Source of the DNA: Terrimonas_A sp036262095
Lineage (GTDB): Bacteria; Bacteroidota; Bacteroidia; Chitinophagales; Chitinophagaceae
DNA length: 22,808 nt
NCBI GenBank assembly: GCA_036262095.1
Contig: DATAJQ010000110.1
Coordinates: 1 to 22,808 of the forward strand
Direction: 5' to 3'
Shown here: positions 7,481-14,548 of the stretch, in pieces
Layout: every line of letters starts with the position of its first letter
How positions within the stretch are numbered: the first letter of the stretch is position 1
Position numbers and translations under genes: made by a program
Notes under the pieces: model-generated
Seen by the model: the letters and a program-made list of their open reading frames with translations, nothing else
What the model was told of the DNA's origin: nothing
Databases searched by the model: none

Positions 7481-8610
7481 TAAACGCTGTTTTAAAAGGC
7501 AGTTGTAATGATCTGCTTCGAAAAATAAATCTTACACATAAGATACTCAACGCAAGAAAGTATCCCGAAGAACTGTTGCCCTGTTTTGAATGGGTTAACC
7601 ACTCTTTAGAAGTATGGGAACGGGAAATAAAAAGGATTCAACGTTACCTTCATCTCAATTTGGATGACAAAATCCTTGAACAAACCTGGTATGATGAATT
7701 AACAAGTATCAACAATGAGATTGAGGTGCTTGATGTGTACTATGTGCATCCCTTATTCCGGGCATCGGAACATGATATCCTCGCATTAAAAATTATTCAA
7801 CGTCTGCATAGTTTACACAAGCAAACAGAGGAGATTCCATTTCTACTGTCAAATGGCAGCTTCAGTATTGCTGCGTCAGAAAATGGTCCAACACTATATT
7901 GGCTACCTGTTGCAAGCCAGATGAGTCTTCTTCATTTTCCTCTGTTCTTTCATGAATTCGGTCATCTGCTCTTTTTGCTTCATAAAGATGAGATGGAAGC
8001 ATTGATTGGAGAGTTTCAAAATAAACTTTCACAATACTTGAGACCGATTGTTACACAGAGCGATGAAAAATACAAAAGTTATCTAGATAAGGCAAGTGAT
8101 ATAGTTGAAACTTGGCGTGAATGGATGGAAGAACTATTCTGCGATGCAATTGGGCTTGTCATAGGCGGACAATCTTATTTGTATGCATTTTCAAACTTTA
8201 TACGACTTGGTGGTACAAAAGAATACTTCGTACCGGAATCCTACCTTTCAAAGAGAAGCCATCCAGTATCGCTTCTTAGAATTCGATTTTTAGCAGAAAG
8301 AGCTCAATTGATTGGATTTGATGATTCTGCTAACAAGTTAATGCAGGAATGGGAGTCTGTGGCCGCGGCTCTCGACCTCCCTGAAGACTATTTTGGTTAC
8401 TTTGATGATTATTTTAAGGGAGATATTGTTACTGTAATAGATGATATGCTTGTTGAGGCAAATCCTGTTTCCTTTAATACGCTTCCCGATACCAACTTGT
8501 TTGACTACTTTAAGTTAATTGATGATGCATGGAAAATGTACAATACAAATCCTGGGAACTACCCAGAATGGGAAACTAACAGTATAGAAAGTGCTCTTAG
8601 GGTGAATTGA
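7477..8610 (+). CDS. HEXXH metallopeptidase-like protein closing the Argonaute operon
   Basis: This 377-aa protein has a zincin signature, HEFGH at 159-163, within a hydrophobic helix (HFPLFFHEFGHLLFLLH). About 55 residues later comes EELFCDAIG, where E219 and D223 give the ExxxD pattern used for the third zinc ligand in gluzincin-type peptidases. A downstream HP (262-263) followed by Arg residues is also family-like. The N-terminal 140 residues are helical. No signal peptide or membrane helix is seen, so it should act in the cytoplasm. Translation is coupled to the preceding small gene by a 4-base overlap. A metallopeptidase in an Argonaute operon suggests proteolytic activation, release of an inhibitor, or a toxic effector. 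Substrate and exact family are unknown to me. Confidence 0.75.
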   Translation: MINAVLKGSCNDLLRKINLTHKILNARKYPEELLPCFEWVNHSLEVWEREIKRIQRYLHLNLDDKILEQTWYDELTSINNEIEVLDVYYVHPLFRASEHDILALKIIQRLHSLHKQTEEIPFLLSNGSFSIAASENGPTLYWLPVASQMSLLHFPLFFHEFGHLLFLLHKDEMEALIGEFQNKLSQYLRPIVTQSDEKYKSYLDKASDIVETWREWMEELFCDAIGLVIGGQSYLYAFSNFIRLGGTKEYFVPESYLSKRSHPVSLLRIRFLAERAQLIGFDDSANKLMQEWESVAAALDLPEDYFGYFDDYFKGDIVTVIDDMLVEANPVSFNTLPDTNLFDYFKLIDDAWKMYNTNPGNYPEWETNSIESALRVN

Positions 8611-8995
8611 AATCGGTTCAATCATCTGCTATATCATTCGTATGTGTATTTAAACAGGAAGAGCATTTAACTGCGGTCACATTTAAACCTAATATACCTA
8701 TGTTTTATTTTATGTGATAAATTGATTTATAAATCACCCCCCCCCCTCTTCCCAAATACCCAGCAACTGTTGTTTCAAACACCAATTCAATCAAAAGGTT
8801 GATCACTAGCTGCCTTTTTTATTCTTGGATACCGACTTACGCTCTCTGGCTTTCGCTGTCCAATAGGATGATTGCTCTAAACTCTTTAATTAAATTTTTT
8901 TGACTTGGCAGATTATAGTAAACGTATGAAAATGAACTAAAACTATTAGTTACCTTGATTTAAAAAATAACATTCCAAAATAAAAATCCATTTTC
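8611..8995. other. Intergenic region before the serine recombinase, with a C10 tract
   Basis: I see no gene in these 385 bases. The notable element is an uninterrupted run of ten C at 8737-8746 in otherwise AT-rich sequence. An AACTA/TAGTT inverted repeat lies around 8936-8952, before the recombinase start, and could be a regulatory site. The Argonaute operon ends at 8610 with no clear terminator hairpin. The accessory operon and the recombinase may be separate transcription units, but the promoter of the latter is not obvious. Confidence 0.45.
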
Positions 8996-10462
8996 ATGAA
9001 ATCAGCCTATTTATACTGCCGGGTTAGCACCGACGAACAAAAACGAAAAGGTTATTCTCTGGTAGAGCAGGAAGATCGCCTTATGAAATACTGCGAAATG
9101 CATGGAATCAGGGTTAAAGGAATATATCGGGAAGATTATTCCGCAAAGAACTTTAATCGCCCTGAGTGGAAAAAACTCATCAAGAAAATCAGAAGGGGTA
9201 GATACAGATCACCGGAGAATATCCTGTTCATAAAATGGGATCGGTTTAGCAGGAGCATTGAATATGCCTACCAGACAATAAGAATGTTGCGGGAAATGGA
9301 TGTTCAGCCTATGGCAATTGATCAACCCATCGATTTGGATATACCTGAAAGCATAGTCATGCTTGCTGTGTACCTATCAATACCCGAAGCAGAAAATACG
9401 AGACGTGGGTTAACAACTTCAAACGGTATAAGAAGAGCAAGAAAAATGGGTCGATGGCCGGGAAAACCGCCTGTTGGATATACTAAGCAATTAGGTATTG
9501 ATGGAAAAAAGTACATGGTACCAAAGCAGCCAGAAGCGGATCACATAAGATGGTCGTTTGAACAATTAGCAACCGGTTCATTCACGATCAGCCAGGTAAG
9601 AAAAATGGCTTGCATAAATGGATTCCAGTGTGTGAAAAGTTCGTTTTGGAAACTTGTACATAACCCGATCTATTGTAGTGTCATTAAAGTTCCAGGTAAA
9701 CACGGCGAACAGGAAGCATTTGTAAACGGTATTCATGAACCTCTAGTTACCGAAAGTTTATTCCGTCAGGTACAGTCAATCATAACCAAAGACAGAAACA
9801 AACGAGCATGTAAAGAAGTATTAAAAGCACAATTCCCCTTACGCGGATTTCTATCCTGCCCATGGTGTGATAAGAAAATGACAGCAAGCTTTTCGAGAGG
9901 AAAATTCTCGAAATACCCATATTACCATTGTAATACAAAAAGTTGTAAAGGAAGATTCAGGGCTGATGTGTTAAATACTTGCTACGAAGAAGCATTGAAG
10001 AAAATAAAACTCCGTCCTCAGGTCTTTGAACTTTTCAGCCTCGTATTAGAAGACGAAAACATTTTCTCTAGGCGCAGGGAATACCTTGATAGTCATAAAA
10101 AAATATTAGGATCTATCACAAAGCAACAGTTTCATATTTCAAAAGTGAGGCGATTTTTTCTGGATGAAAAAATTGACTTCGATGATTTCTCCAAATTAAA
10201 AAAGGAACATAATACAGTAATGAGTCAACTAACTCAGCAGTTAAACACCATTAAACAAAAACTGACAGATTGTAATAATAACAACAATATATGGCCAGAT
10301 AGCCACTTTAATGTCTTCCGATCTTATAAGGAGCAGGATGTTGCTGGTAAAAGAGACATTGTCAATCGTTGTATGCCTGGATCAATAAATACAATAACTA
10401 AAAGTATCGACTATTTAAAGATTGACGAAGCCATATCCCTCATTGTTAAGTACCACAAATAA
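8996..10462 (+). CDS. Large serine recombinase (site-specific integrase)
   Basis: This 488-aa large serine recombinase catalyses site-specific integration or excision. The N-terminal resolvase domain (about 1-140) has the catalytic Ser in YCRVSTDEQ (S11), WDRFSRS at 81-87 and the ENTRRG motif at about 133-138. The recombinase domain follows (about 140-270), then a zinc ribbon with C288, C291, C312 and C317, then a coiled-coil-like Lys/Gln-rich region. All expected domains are present, so the enzyme looks intact. It lies between the Argonaute operon and the proteasome-like pair and is the likely mobility gene of the island or part of it. The 69-aa gene follows by 77 bp. Serine integrases generally do not target tRNA genes, so the nearby tRNA-Ser need not be its site. 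Confidence 0.93.
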   Translation: MKSAYLYCRVSTDEQKRKGYSLVEQEDRLMKYCEMHGIRVKGIYREDYSAKNFNRPEWKKLIKKIRRGRYRSPENILFIKWDRFSRSIEYAYQTIRMLREMDVQPMAIDQPIDLDIPESIVMLAVYLSIPEAENTRRGLTTSNGIRRARKMGRWPGKPPVGYTKQLGIDGKKYMVPKQPEADHIRWSFEQLATGSFTISQVRKMACINGFQCVKSSFWKLVHNPIYCSVIKVPGKHGEQEAFVNGIHEPLVTESLFRQVQSIITKDRNKRACKEVLKAQFPLRGFLSCPWCDKKMTASFSRGKFSKYPYYHCNTKSCKGRFRADVLNTCYEEALKKIKLRPQVFELFSLVLEDENIFSRRREYLDSHKKILGSITKQQFHISKVRRFFLDEKIDFDDFSKLKKEHNTVMSQLTQQLNTIKQKLTDCNNNNNIWPDSHFNVFRSYKEQDVAGKRDIVNRCMPGSINTITKSIDYLKIDEAISLIVKYHK

Positions 10463-10539
10463 TATCTAATCCAAATCATTAAAAAAGCAATAATCACCAA
10501 AACCTATGGACATGAATAATACAACTGAGGAGAGATTAA

Positions 10540-10749
10540 ATGGGCTTTTTGCCAAGAAAAGTTTCAACTGAAAAGGCGATAAAACTATTGAGACAAGGCG
10601 GAATTCAGGTAACCAAGGAAGAAGCTGAAGTAATCCTAGACTTCCTATACCTCATCGCAAAAACATACAGGAAACAAATAGAAATGGAAAACCAGGATGA
10701 GCTTGAACCTGGGGATGAATCGAACTCTAAACCTCCGGTTTTCGTTTAG
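10540..10749 (+). CDS. Small protein downstream of the recombinase
   Basis: The product is 69 aa. It has a helical core, KVSTEKAIKLLRQGG then VTKEEAEVILDFLYLIAKTY (about residues 7-44), and an acidic, disordered tail. It reads like the small Bacteroidota proteins often found beside recombinases and integrases, though I cannot name the family with confidence. The ATG at 10540 follows GAGGAGAG, a good ribosome-binding site. Its last 16 codons (10702-10749) recur in diverged form at 12390-12437. A role as an accessory factor for recombination or as a passenger of the same element is inferred. Confidence 0.75.
   Translation: MGFLPRKVSTEKAIKLLRQGGIQVTKEEAEVILDFLYLIAKTYRKQIEMENQDELEPGDESNSKPPVFV
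10702..10749 (+). repeat. 3'-end repeat unit, copy 1
   Basis: These are the last 16 codons of the 69-aa gene. They match 12390-12437 at about 33 of 48 positions, with a perfect 16-base core, GAATCGAACTCTAAAC (10717-10732). Both copies end in a stop at the same codon. Confidence 0.6.
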
Positions 10750-10796
10750 ATTTCAATGTCTAAGTGAGATATTTCATTCACCACCATTAAAAGGAA

Positions 10797-10979
10797 TTAT
10801 GCTTTTTTAAGTGTAAACTTTGCAAAACCTTGTTTTATAAATTCATGCATAGCTTTCGACACAGATTTTTTTTCACCACTTTGAGCAATCGAATTGTATG
10901 AAATATAAACATCTTTTTTGTCTTCGCGTTTCACTGATAAATTTTTTGATTCATCTCGAGGATTAGTTTCAATAGACAT
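10797..10979 (-). CDS. 60-aa protein paired with the proteasome-like hydrolase
   Basis: This small basic protein starts 10 bases after the stop of the 434-aa gene on the same strand, so the two are probably co-transcribed. It has a polar N-terminus and a likely C-terminal helix (SVSKAMHEFIKQGFAKFTLK). I do not recognise a family. The residues are compatible with a small DNA-binding, adaptor or substrate-like role, but nothing decides between them. The next plus-strand gene ends at 10749, so the two converge with a 47-bp gap. Confidence 0.6.
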   Translation of the reverse strand: MSIETNPRDESKNLSVKREDKKDVYISYNSIAQSGEKKSVSKAMHEFIKQGFAKFTLKKA

Positions 10980-10989
10980 AGTTCAAGAT

Positions 10990-12294
10990 TTAAAATTTTA
11001 AGTATTTTTCCGAGAAACCGGTGTTATTCTGTATGTCAAAATAATGTTTCCTTTTTATCCAAATAAATCCATCGCCCTTTGTAACAACTGCTACATCTAC
11101 AGGTCCGCCTACACTTTCATCACTGGAATCCGATGATGTGAATTTTCTTTTAATAGATGTGATGTTAACTAATGACTCGGCCAATTCCGCCATGTCCTCC
11201 TTGCCCATATGAGCTAATACTTCTAGGAGCGGGCCTGTAATTGCGGAAAATTGAAAATCATTTAATTTTTGGATGAGTTCTTGCCCAACATTATTGATAA
11301 AATCAACTATATCCTGTGCTTGAGTCTGGTCTGCCAAGAGTGGAGCGATACCAATCGCAACATCATTAAAGGAACTTTCTATTGATGTTTGCATTGTTTG
11401 GATGTACTTGGGGTCAACCCCTGTGAGAACTGTTTCTGTAACGTCAGCTTGGGCATACGGAATGATATTAGAATTAAGTTGGCCTGGTACAATTTTAGTG
11501 TCGCTCAATTCACGAATACGAGGGATATTACATAATGTTGAACCAACAAGTACTTGACAAGTCGATGGGTACATTTCATCGTCACCAAATCCAAAAAATA
11601 CCAATCCACTTAAAACTTCAAAAATCCATTCGACATTTATCATTTGATAAAACAAGTCGTTAAGAGCATTTATACTCGCTGGCTTTAATAAGTATGTTGG
11701 ATGTAATTCTACTATTTTACCTTGAATATAATTGGATACTTCTGTCAATTGCAATTGATGAAATGCTACAAACTCATCTTGGCTTTTCTGTATATAATCG
11801 GCTTTGTCTAATCCATCTATTATAGTTCTTTGCTCTGTGATCGATTCAGTGACAAATTGGTCATATTGAGCATCTATTTCATCTGCTTCCAGCCCTTGCG
11901 TATCGAACTGTCTAATTTTTGCTAGCACCGAATTAATAAGTGGGTGGTAAGTCTTTCCGCAAAATCCGTAAAAATTATCGCTTTTAAGTTCCGCACCAAC
12001 ATTGGGAACTAACGACTTAAGAAAAACTAGAAAATCATTTTTATAGCCTTCAATTGTACTAAAAGATTTATCCTTTAACTTCTGACGGTAAAGCTTAATT
12101 GCAGATTCAAGAGGAATGCCTAAGAAATCGGCAGAACTGTAAATGGCTATGCCGACAGGATGCACCTTTGAAAGTGTAAAAATTTTATTACTACGATTAT
12201 AAACCTTTTTACCATTATTACCGGTTACCGTAACTGCACTATCAGCAGCTATAGCAAAAGCTCGAGAATTAAGGACACCTACTATTGCAGTCAT
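10990..12294 (-). CDS. Proteasome beta/HslV-like Ntn-hydrolase with a long C-terminal extension
   Basis: This 434-aa protein starts MTAIVG..., and removal of Met would expose Thr as residue 1. RAFAIAADSAVT follows, putting an Asp at mature position 17, as in proteasome beta subunits and HslV. A Lys in NRSNKIF (mature 36) could correspond to catalytic K33 with a small insertion, and HPVGIAIY holds a Gly at mature 47. These match the N-terminal nucleophile signature. The rest is far longer than HslV (about 175 aa) and mostly helical in the middle, so this is not a standard proteasome or HslV. No AAA+ unfoldase (HslU or ARC type) lies in the window. It sits in the island between the recombinase and tRNA-Ser, paired with a 60-aa gene. 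Defence or toxin function is conjecture; the hydrolase fold is a fair inference. Confidence 0.7.
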   Translation of the reverse strand: MTAIVGVLNSRAFAIAADSAVTVTGNNGKKVYNRSNKIFTLSKVHPVGIAIYSSADFLGIPLESAIKLYRQKLKDKSFSTIEGYKNDFLVFLKSLVPNVGAELKSDNFYGFCGKTYHPLINSVLAKIRQFDTQGLEADEIDAQYDQFVTESITEQRTIIDGLDKADYIQKSQDEFVAFHQLQLTEVSNYIQGKIVELHPTYLLKPASINALNDLFYQMINVEWIFEVLSGLVFFGFGDDEMYPSTCQVLVGSTLCNIPRIRELSDTKIVPGQLNSNIIPYAQADVTETVLTGVDPKYIQTMQTSIESSFNDVAIGIAPLLADQTQAQDIVDFINNVGQELIQKLNDFQFSAITGPLLEVLAHMGKEDMAELAESLVNITSIKRKFTSSDSSDESVGGPVDVAVVTKGDGFIWIKRKHYFDIQNNTGFSEKYLKF

Positions 12295-12389
12295 AATTTA
12301 AATATACAGTATTGTGGAAGTCGAAATTATTCTGGGCTTGTGTATTTCAGAGCCAGAACATATTGGAAGTAAATAGCAAGTCGGGTGAA

Positions 12390-12437
12390 CATGAACCTAC
12401 TAACGAATCGAACTCTAAACTTCAAATTTCACCTTAA
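12390..12437 (+). pseudogene. Remnant of the 3' end of a second 69-aa-type gene (repeat copy 2)
   Basis: The plus strand encodes HEPTNESNSKLQISP followed by a stop, aligning codon for codon with LEPGDESNSKPPVFV and the stop of the gene ending at 10749. GAATCGAACTCTAAAC (12405-12420) is identical in both. The frame stays open upstream to about 12309, but I see no resemblance to the conserved core and no start, so only the tail survives. It appears to be a scar of an earlier element or a recombination boundary. Confidence 0.55.
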
Positions 12438-12554
12438 TTTTCAAGCTTTTATCAATAAGTCAATTAGCAACAAGCGTCTAAAAAGAAAAAGTCGAACACC
12501 AATTAAGCTGAAACAGAAAAGCTCTAAAGTGCTATTTATCAAATAATTGATTGC

Positions 12555-12591
12555 ACAAAAAAAGGAAACAATCAAAGTAGATCATTTCCTT
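12555..12591 (-). terminator. Rho-independent terminator after tRNA-Ser
   Basis: On the minus strand, AAGGAAA (plus 12585-12591) pairs with TTTCCTT (plus 12562-12568) across a 16-nt loop. A run of T follows (plus-strand A run ending at 12563). It lies just past the tRNA 3' end, as expected for tRNA transcription termination. It also suggests that core sequence extends at least to about 12555. Confidence 0.65.
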
Positions 12592-12594
12592 AAG

Positions 12595-12681
12595 CGGAGA
12601 CGGCGAGATTCGAACTCGCGATACGGTTTCCCGTATACACACTTTCCAGGCGTGCTCCTTCAACCACTCGGACACGTCTCC
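12595..12681 (-). tRNA. tRNA-Ser (GGA anticodon)
   Basis: The minus strand folds as a class II tRNA. The 7-bp acceptor GGAGACG/CGTCTCC is followed by discriminator G. There is a serine-type D arm, an anticodon stem CACGC/GTGTG with loop CTGGAAA (anticodon GGA), a long variable arm ATACGG-GAAA-CCGTAT, and a T arm GCGAG-TTCGAAT-CTCGC. CCA is not encoded. It decodes UCC/UCU. It marks the boundary between the accessory island (lower coordinates) and core genes. Confidence 0.95.
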
Positions 12682-12743
12682 GGGTAAAACAGGAACAACT
12701 GACTGTTCCCGGTTTTGGGGTTGCAAAAATACGGGATCAGCGC

Positions 12744-13511
12744 TTAGAGACCGAATAAATTTTGCGCATTCTGTGAGGTTTGGTCAATAATCTCCTGCAC
12801 ATTGGTCTGCTTCAGATCGGCCAGTTTTTGAGCTACATAGGTAATATAACTACTTTCATTGCGCTTGCCGCGGAAAGGAACCGGCGCAAGATAGGGCGCA
12901 TCAGTTTCCAACACCAGGTGGCGGGTGTGAATTTCCTCTATCACTTTGTCTAAACCGCCATTTTTAAAAGTGAGCACACCACCGATACCCAGGTAAAAAC
13001 CCAGTTCTATCATTTGCCTGGCCTGCTCCACGGTGCCGGAAAAACAATGAAATACGCCTTTTAGGCTGCCTTTCTGATGCTCTCTTACTACCTGGATACA
13101 TTCATCATTCGCATTGCGGGAATGAATGGCAATCGGCAAACCGTAATGTAATGCCCATTCTACCTGGCGGTGAAAAGCCTTGAACTGCTGCTCTTTAAAT
13201 GTCAGGTCCCAATAAAAATCCAGCCCAATTTCGCCTACCCCAATAAAGGCACGGCCAGCAAGATATTCTTCCGCGATCTTTAATTCCTGCTCATAGTCTT
13301 CTTTCACGGAACAGGGGTGCAACCCCATCATTGCCAGGCAAAAACCGGGGTTTTCCTCTTCCAGTTTCAGCATATTCTCATGCGACTCTGAATCAATTGC
13401 GGGCAGCAAAACCTTGCTGAGCCCCGCTTCCCGGGCGCGTTGCAGCATAGCCGGCCTATCGTTGTTGAACTGGTTGGAATAAAGATGGGCGTGTGTATCT
13501 ATTAATTGCAT
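12744..13511 (-). CDS. TatD-family metal-dependent hydrolase (putative DNase)
   Basis: This 255-aa TatD-family protein is an amidohydrolase-fold, metal-dependent nuclease or hydrolase. Visible signatures are QLIDTHAHLY at the N-terminus (HxH metal ligands), GLHPCSV, GEIGLDFYWD, AIHSRNA, FHCFSG, and LETDAPYLAPVP with RGKRNESSY near the C-terminus. The open frame extends to a TTG at 13535, but the ATG at 13511 starts right at the family's usual MxxIDTHAHL, so I use it. It is a widespread housekeeping gene and lies upstream of tRNA-Ser on the same strand. Length and motifs are complete. The exact substrate of this subfamily member is not evident. Confidence 0.93.
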   Translation of the reverse strand: MQLIDTHAHLYSNQFNNDRPAMLQRAREAGLSKVLLPAIDSESHENMLKLEEENPGFCLAMMGLHPCSVKEDYEQELKIAEEYLAGRAFIGVGEIGLDFYWDLTFKEQQFKAFHRQVEWALHYGLPIAIHSRNANDECIQVVREHQKGSLKGVFHCFSGTVEQARQMIELGFYLGIGGVLTFKNGGLDKVIEEIHTRHLVLETDAPYLAPVPFRGKRNESSYITYVAQKLADLKQTNVQEIIDQTSQNAQNLFGL

Positions 13512-13640
13512 AATGGTCGCTTTGACAAAGATCAATTGAAATCTGAGGTATTTTACTCAACAAACAGTTGGAAATTTGTTTGCATAAATGAAAAATTACT
13601 TTACCTTTAAGCCAGTTTTCATAGGGTACGGATTAAAAAC

Positions 13641-13664
13641 GGGCCAGGGTTTCTACCCAGGCCC
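13641..13664. terminator. Bidirectional terminator hairpin
   Basis: GGGCCAGGGT (13641-13650) pairs with ACCCAGGCCC (13655-13664), with one mismatch and a TTCT loop. On the minus strand it is followed by GTTTTTAATC, a good fit for ending the polysaccharide deacetylase transcript. On the plus strand it is followed by TAAATTTTTA. It lies in the 212-bp gap between that gene and tatD. Confidence 0.75.
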
Positions 13665-13723
13665 TAAATTTTTATATGATTATCAGTTTTTTAGAATCAA
13701 GGTTCTATAAATAAGTAATTTTA

Positions 13724-14377
13724 CTATAGCGTATGCGCTGAAAGGGGCGCTGCTAATTTTTCAAAACGATAGCCTCTTTTTTTGAAAAAATCTAACACTT
13801 CCGGCAACGCATATTCAAGCCTTTTCCACGCCTTCTCACTATCATGAAATACAATGATCGAACCTTTCTTTGCATTCAGGATTACATGTTGTAAACAGTT
13901 TTCTCCTGATAAGGTTTCATCAAAATCAGCGCTAAGCACGTCCCACATAATTACTTTCGCTTCCGGTTTCTTCATTGCCTGCGAAAGATTCTTTGCCTGG
14001 AAAGAAGTGATCCTTCCATAAGGCGGGCGGAACAATGCGGAATCAATATACTTCCCTGCCTCATGTATATCGGCGAGATACTCCTTATTGCCCGTCTTCC
14101 ATCCATTCAGATGGTGCTGGGTATGATTGCCTACCGCATGACCCTCATCCAGGATCCTCTTATACACTTCCGGATAGGCCTGCACATTTTTCCCGATACA
14201 AAAGAAACTCGCTTTTGCTTCATGCTTTTGTAATTCGTCAAGCACAAATGGTGTAATAACCGGATGAGGGCCATCATCAAACGTGAGATACAAAAGTTTT
14301 TCCTTTACCGGCACGCTCCATACATAAGTTGAGTAGATCTTTTTAAGCCACCAGGGAGTTTTGATAAAATATTTCAC
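13724..14377 (-). CDS. Polysaccharide deacetylase, NodB homology (carbohydrate esterase 4-like)
   Basis: This is a 217-aa metal-dependent deacetylase acting on N-acetylated or O-acetylated polysaccharide. It shows all main CE4 motifs: LTFDDGPHP (catalytic and metal Asp), SFFCIGKN, HAVGNHTQHH (metal His pair), FRPPYGR, WDVLSADFD and IIVFHDS near the C-terminus. There is no clear signal peptide, though the N-terminus is slightly hydrophobic and basic. No ATG lies near the N-terminus. The frame allows TTG at 14380 or GTG at 14377. I prefer GTG because a perfect -7 box, TATCTTTG (minus strand, 14389 to 14382), ends 4 nt before it, the same spacing seen at gltX and the XRE gene. It is divergent from gltX across a palindrome-rich promoter. 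Targets could be peptidoglycan or a capsule. Confidence 0.9.
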   Translation of the reverse strand: MKYFIKTPWWLKKIYSTYVWSVPVKEKLLYLTFDDGPHPVITPFVLDELQKHEAKASFFCIGKNVQAYPEVYKRILDEGHAVGNHTQHHLNGWKTGNKEYLADIHEAGKYIDSALFRPPYGRITSFQAKNLSQAMKKPEAKVIMWDVLSADFDETLSGENCLQHVILNAKKGSIIVFHDSEKAWKRLEYALPEVLDFFKKRGYRFEKLAAPLSAHTL

Positions 14378-14381
14378 CAAC

Positions 14382-14389
14382 CAAAGATA
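14382..14389 (-). promoter_or_regulatory. -7 box of the deacetylase gene
   Basis: TATCTTTG on the minus strand is a perfect match to TAnnTTTG. It ends 4 nt before the GTG start at 14377, implying a nearly leaderless transcript. I could not identify a clear -33 element. Confidence 0.55.
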
Positions 14390-14401
14390 ACAATTGGATG
14401 G

Positions 14402-14532
14402 TTGAACGGCCCCTTCCCGCCTTACCGGTAAAACAAAACAGAAAGTAAATTTTCCTTACCAGTAAGAAAATAGTAGGGAACCGGTAAGTAAGTCTTACCG
14501 GTAAGGCGGGAAGACGGGAAGGAGTCGTTCAA
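14402..14532. promoter_or_regulatory. Palindromic operator-like array in the divergent deacetylase/gltX promoter
   Basis: CTTCCCGCCTTACCGGTAA (14413-14431) is the exact reverse complement of 14495-14513, a 19-bp inverted repeat 63 bases apart. Within it the 10-bp palindrome TTACCGGTAA occurs exactly at 14422-14431 and 14495-14504. Near-copies lie at 14456-14465 (TTACCAGTAA) and about 14478-14487 (GAACCGGTAA). An outer dyad, TTGAACG...CCTTCCCG and its complement, extends to 14402 and 14532. Such an array between divergent promoters could bind a dimeric regulator or form a cruciform, or be a mobile palindromic repeat. Confidence 0.6.
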
Positions 14533-14536
14533 TCAT

Positions 14537-14544
14537 TATCTTTG
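14537..14544 (+). promoter_or_regulatory. -7 box of gltX
   Basis: TATCTTTG matches TAnnTTTG and ends 4 nt before the gltX ATG, mirroring the divergent deacetylase promoter. No clear -33 element is visible because the palindrome array occupies that region. Confidence 0.55.
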
Positions 14545-14548
14545 CCGC

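Noticed and set aside
10506..10571. Upstream ATG ORF overlapping the 69-aa gene
   Set aside because: It is in a different frame and stops after about 21 codons. The ATG at 10540 has the better ribosome-binding site and the longer, conserved-looking product.
12595..12681. tRNA-Ser as attachment site of the serine recombinase
   Set aside because: No duplicated tRNA 3' end is visible in the window, and large serine recombinases usually use other sites. Kept only as a boundary marker.
12532..12726. Minus-strand ORF of 64 aa across the tRNA region
   Set aside because: It lies over a well-folded tRNA-Ser gene and has no protein-like features.
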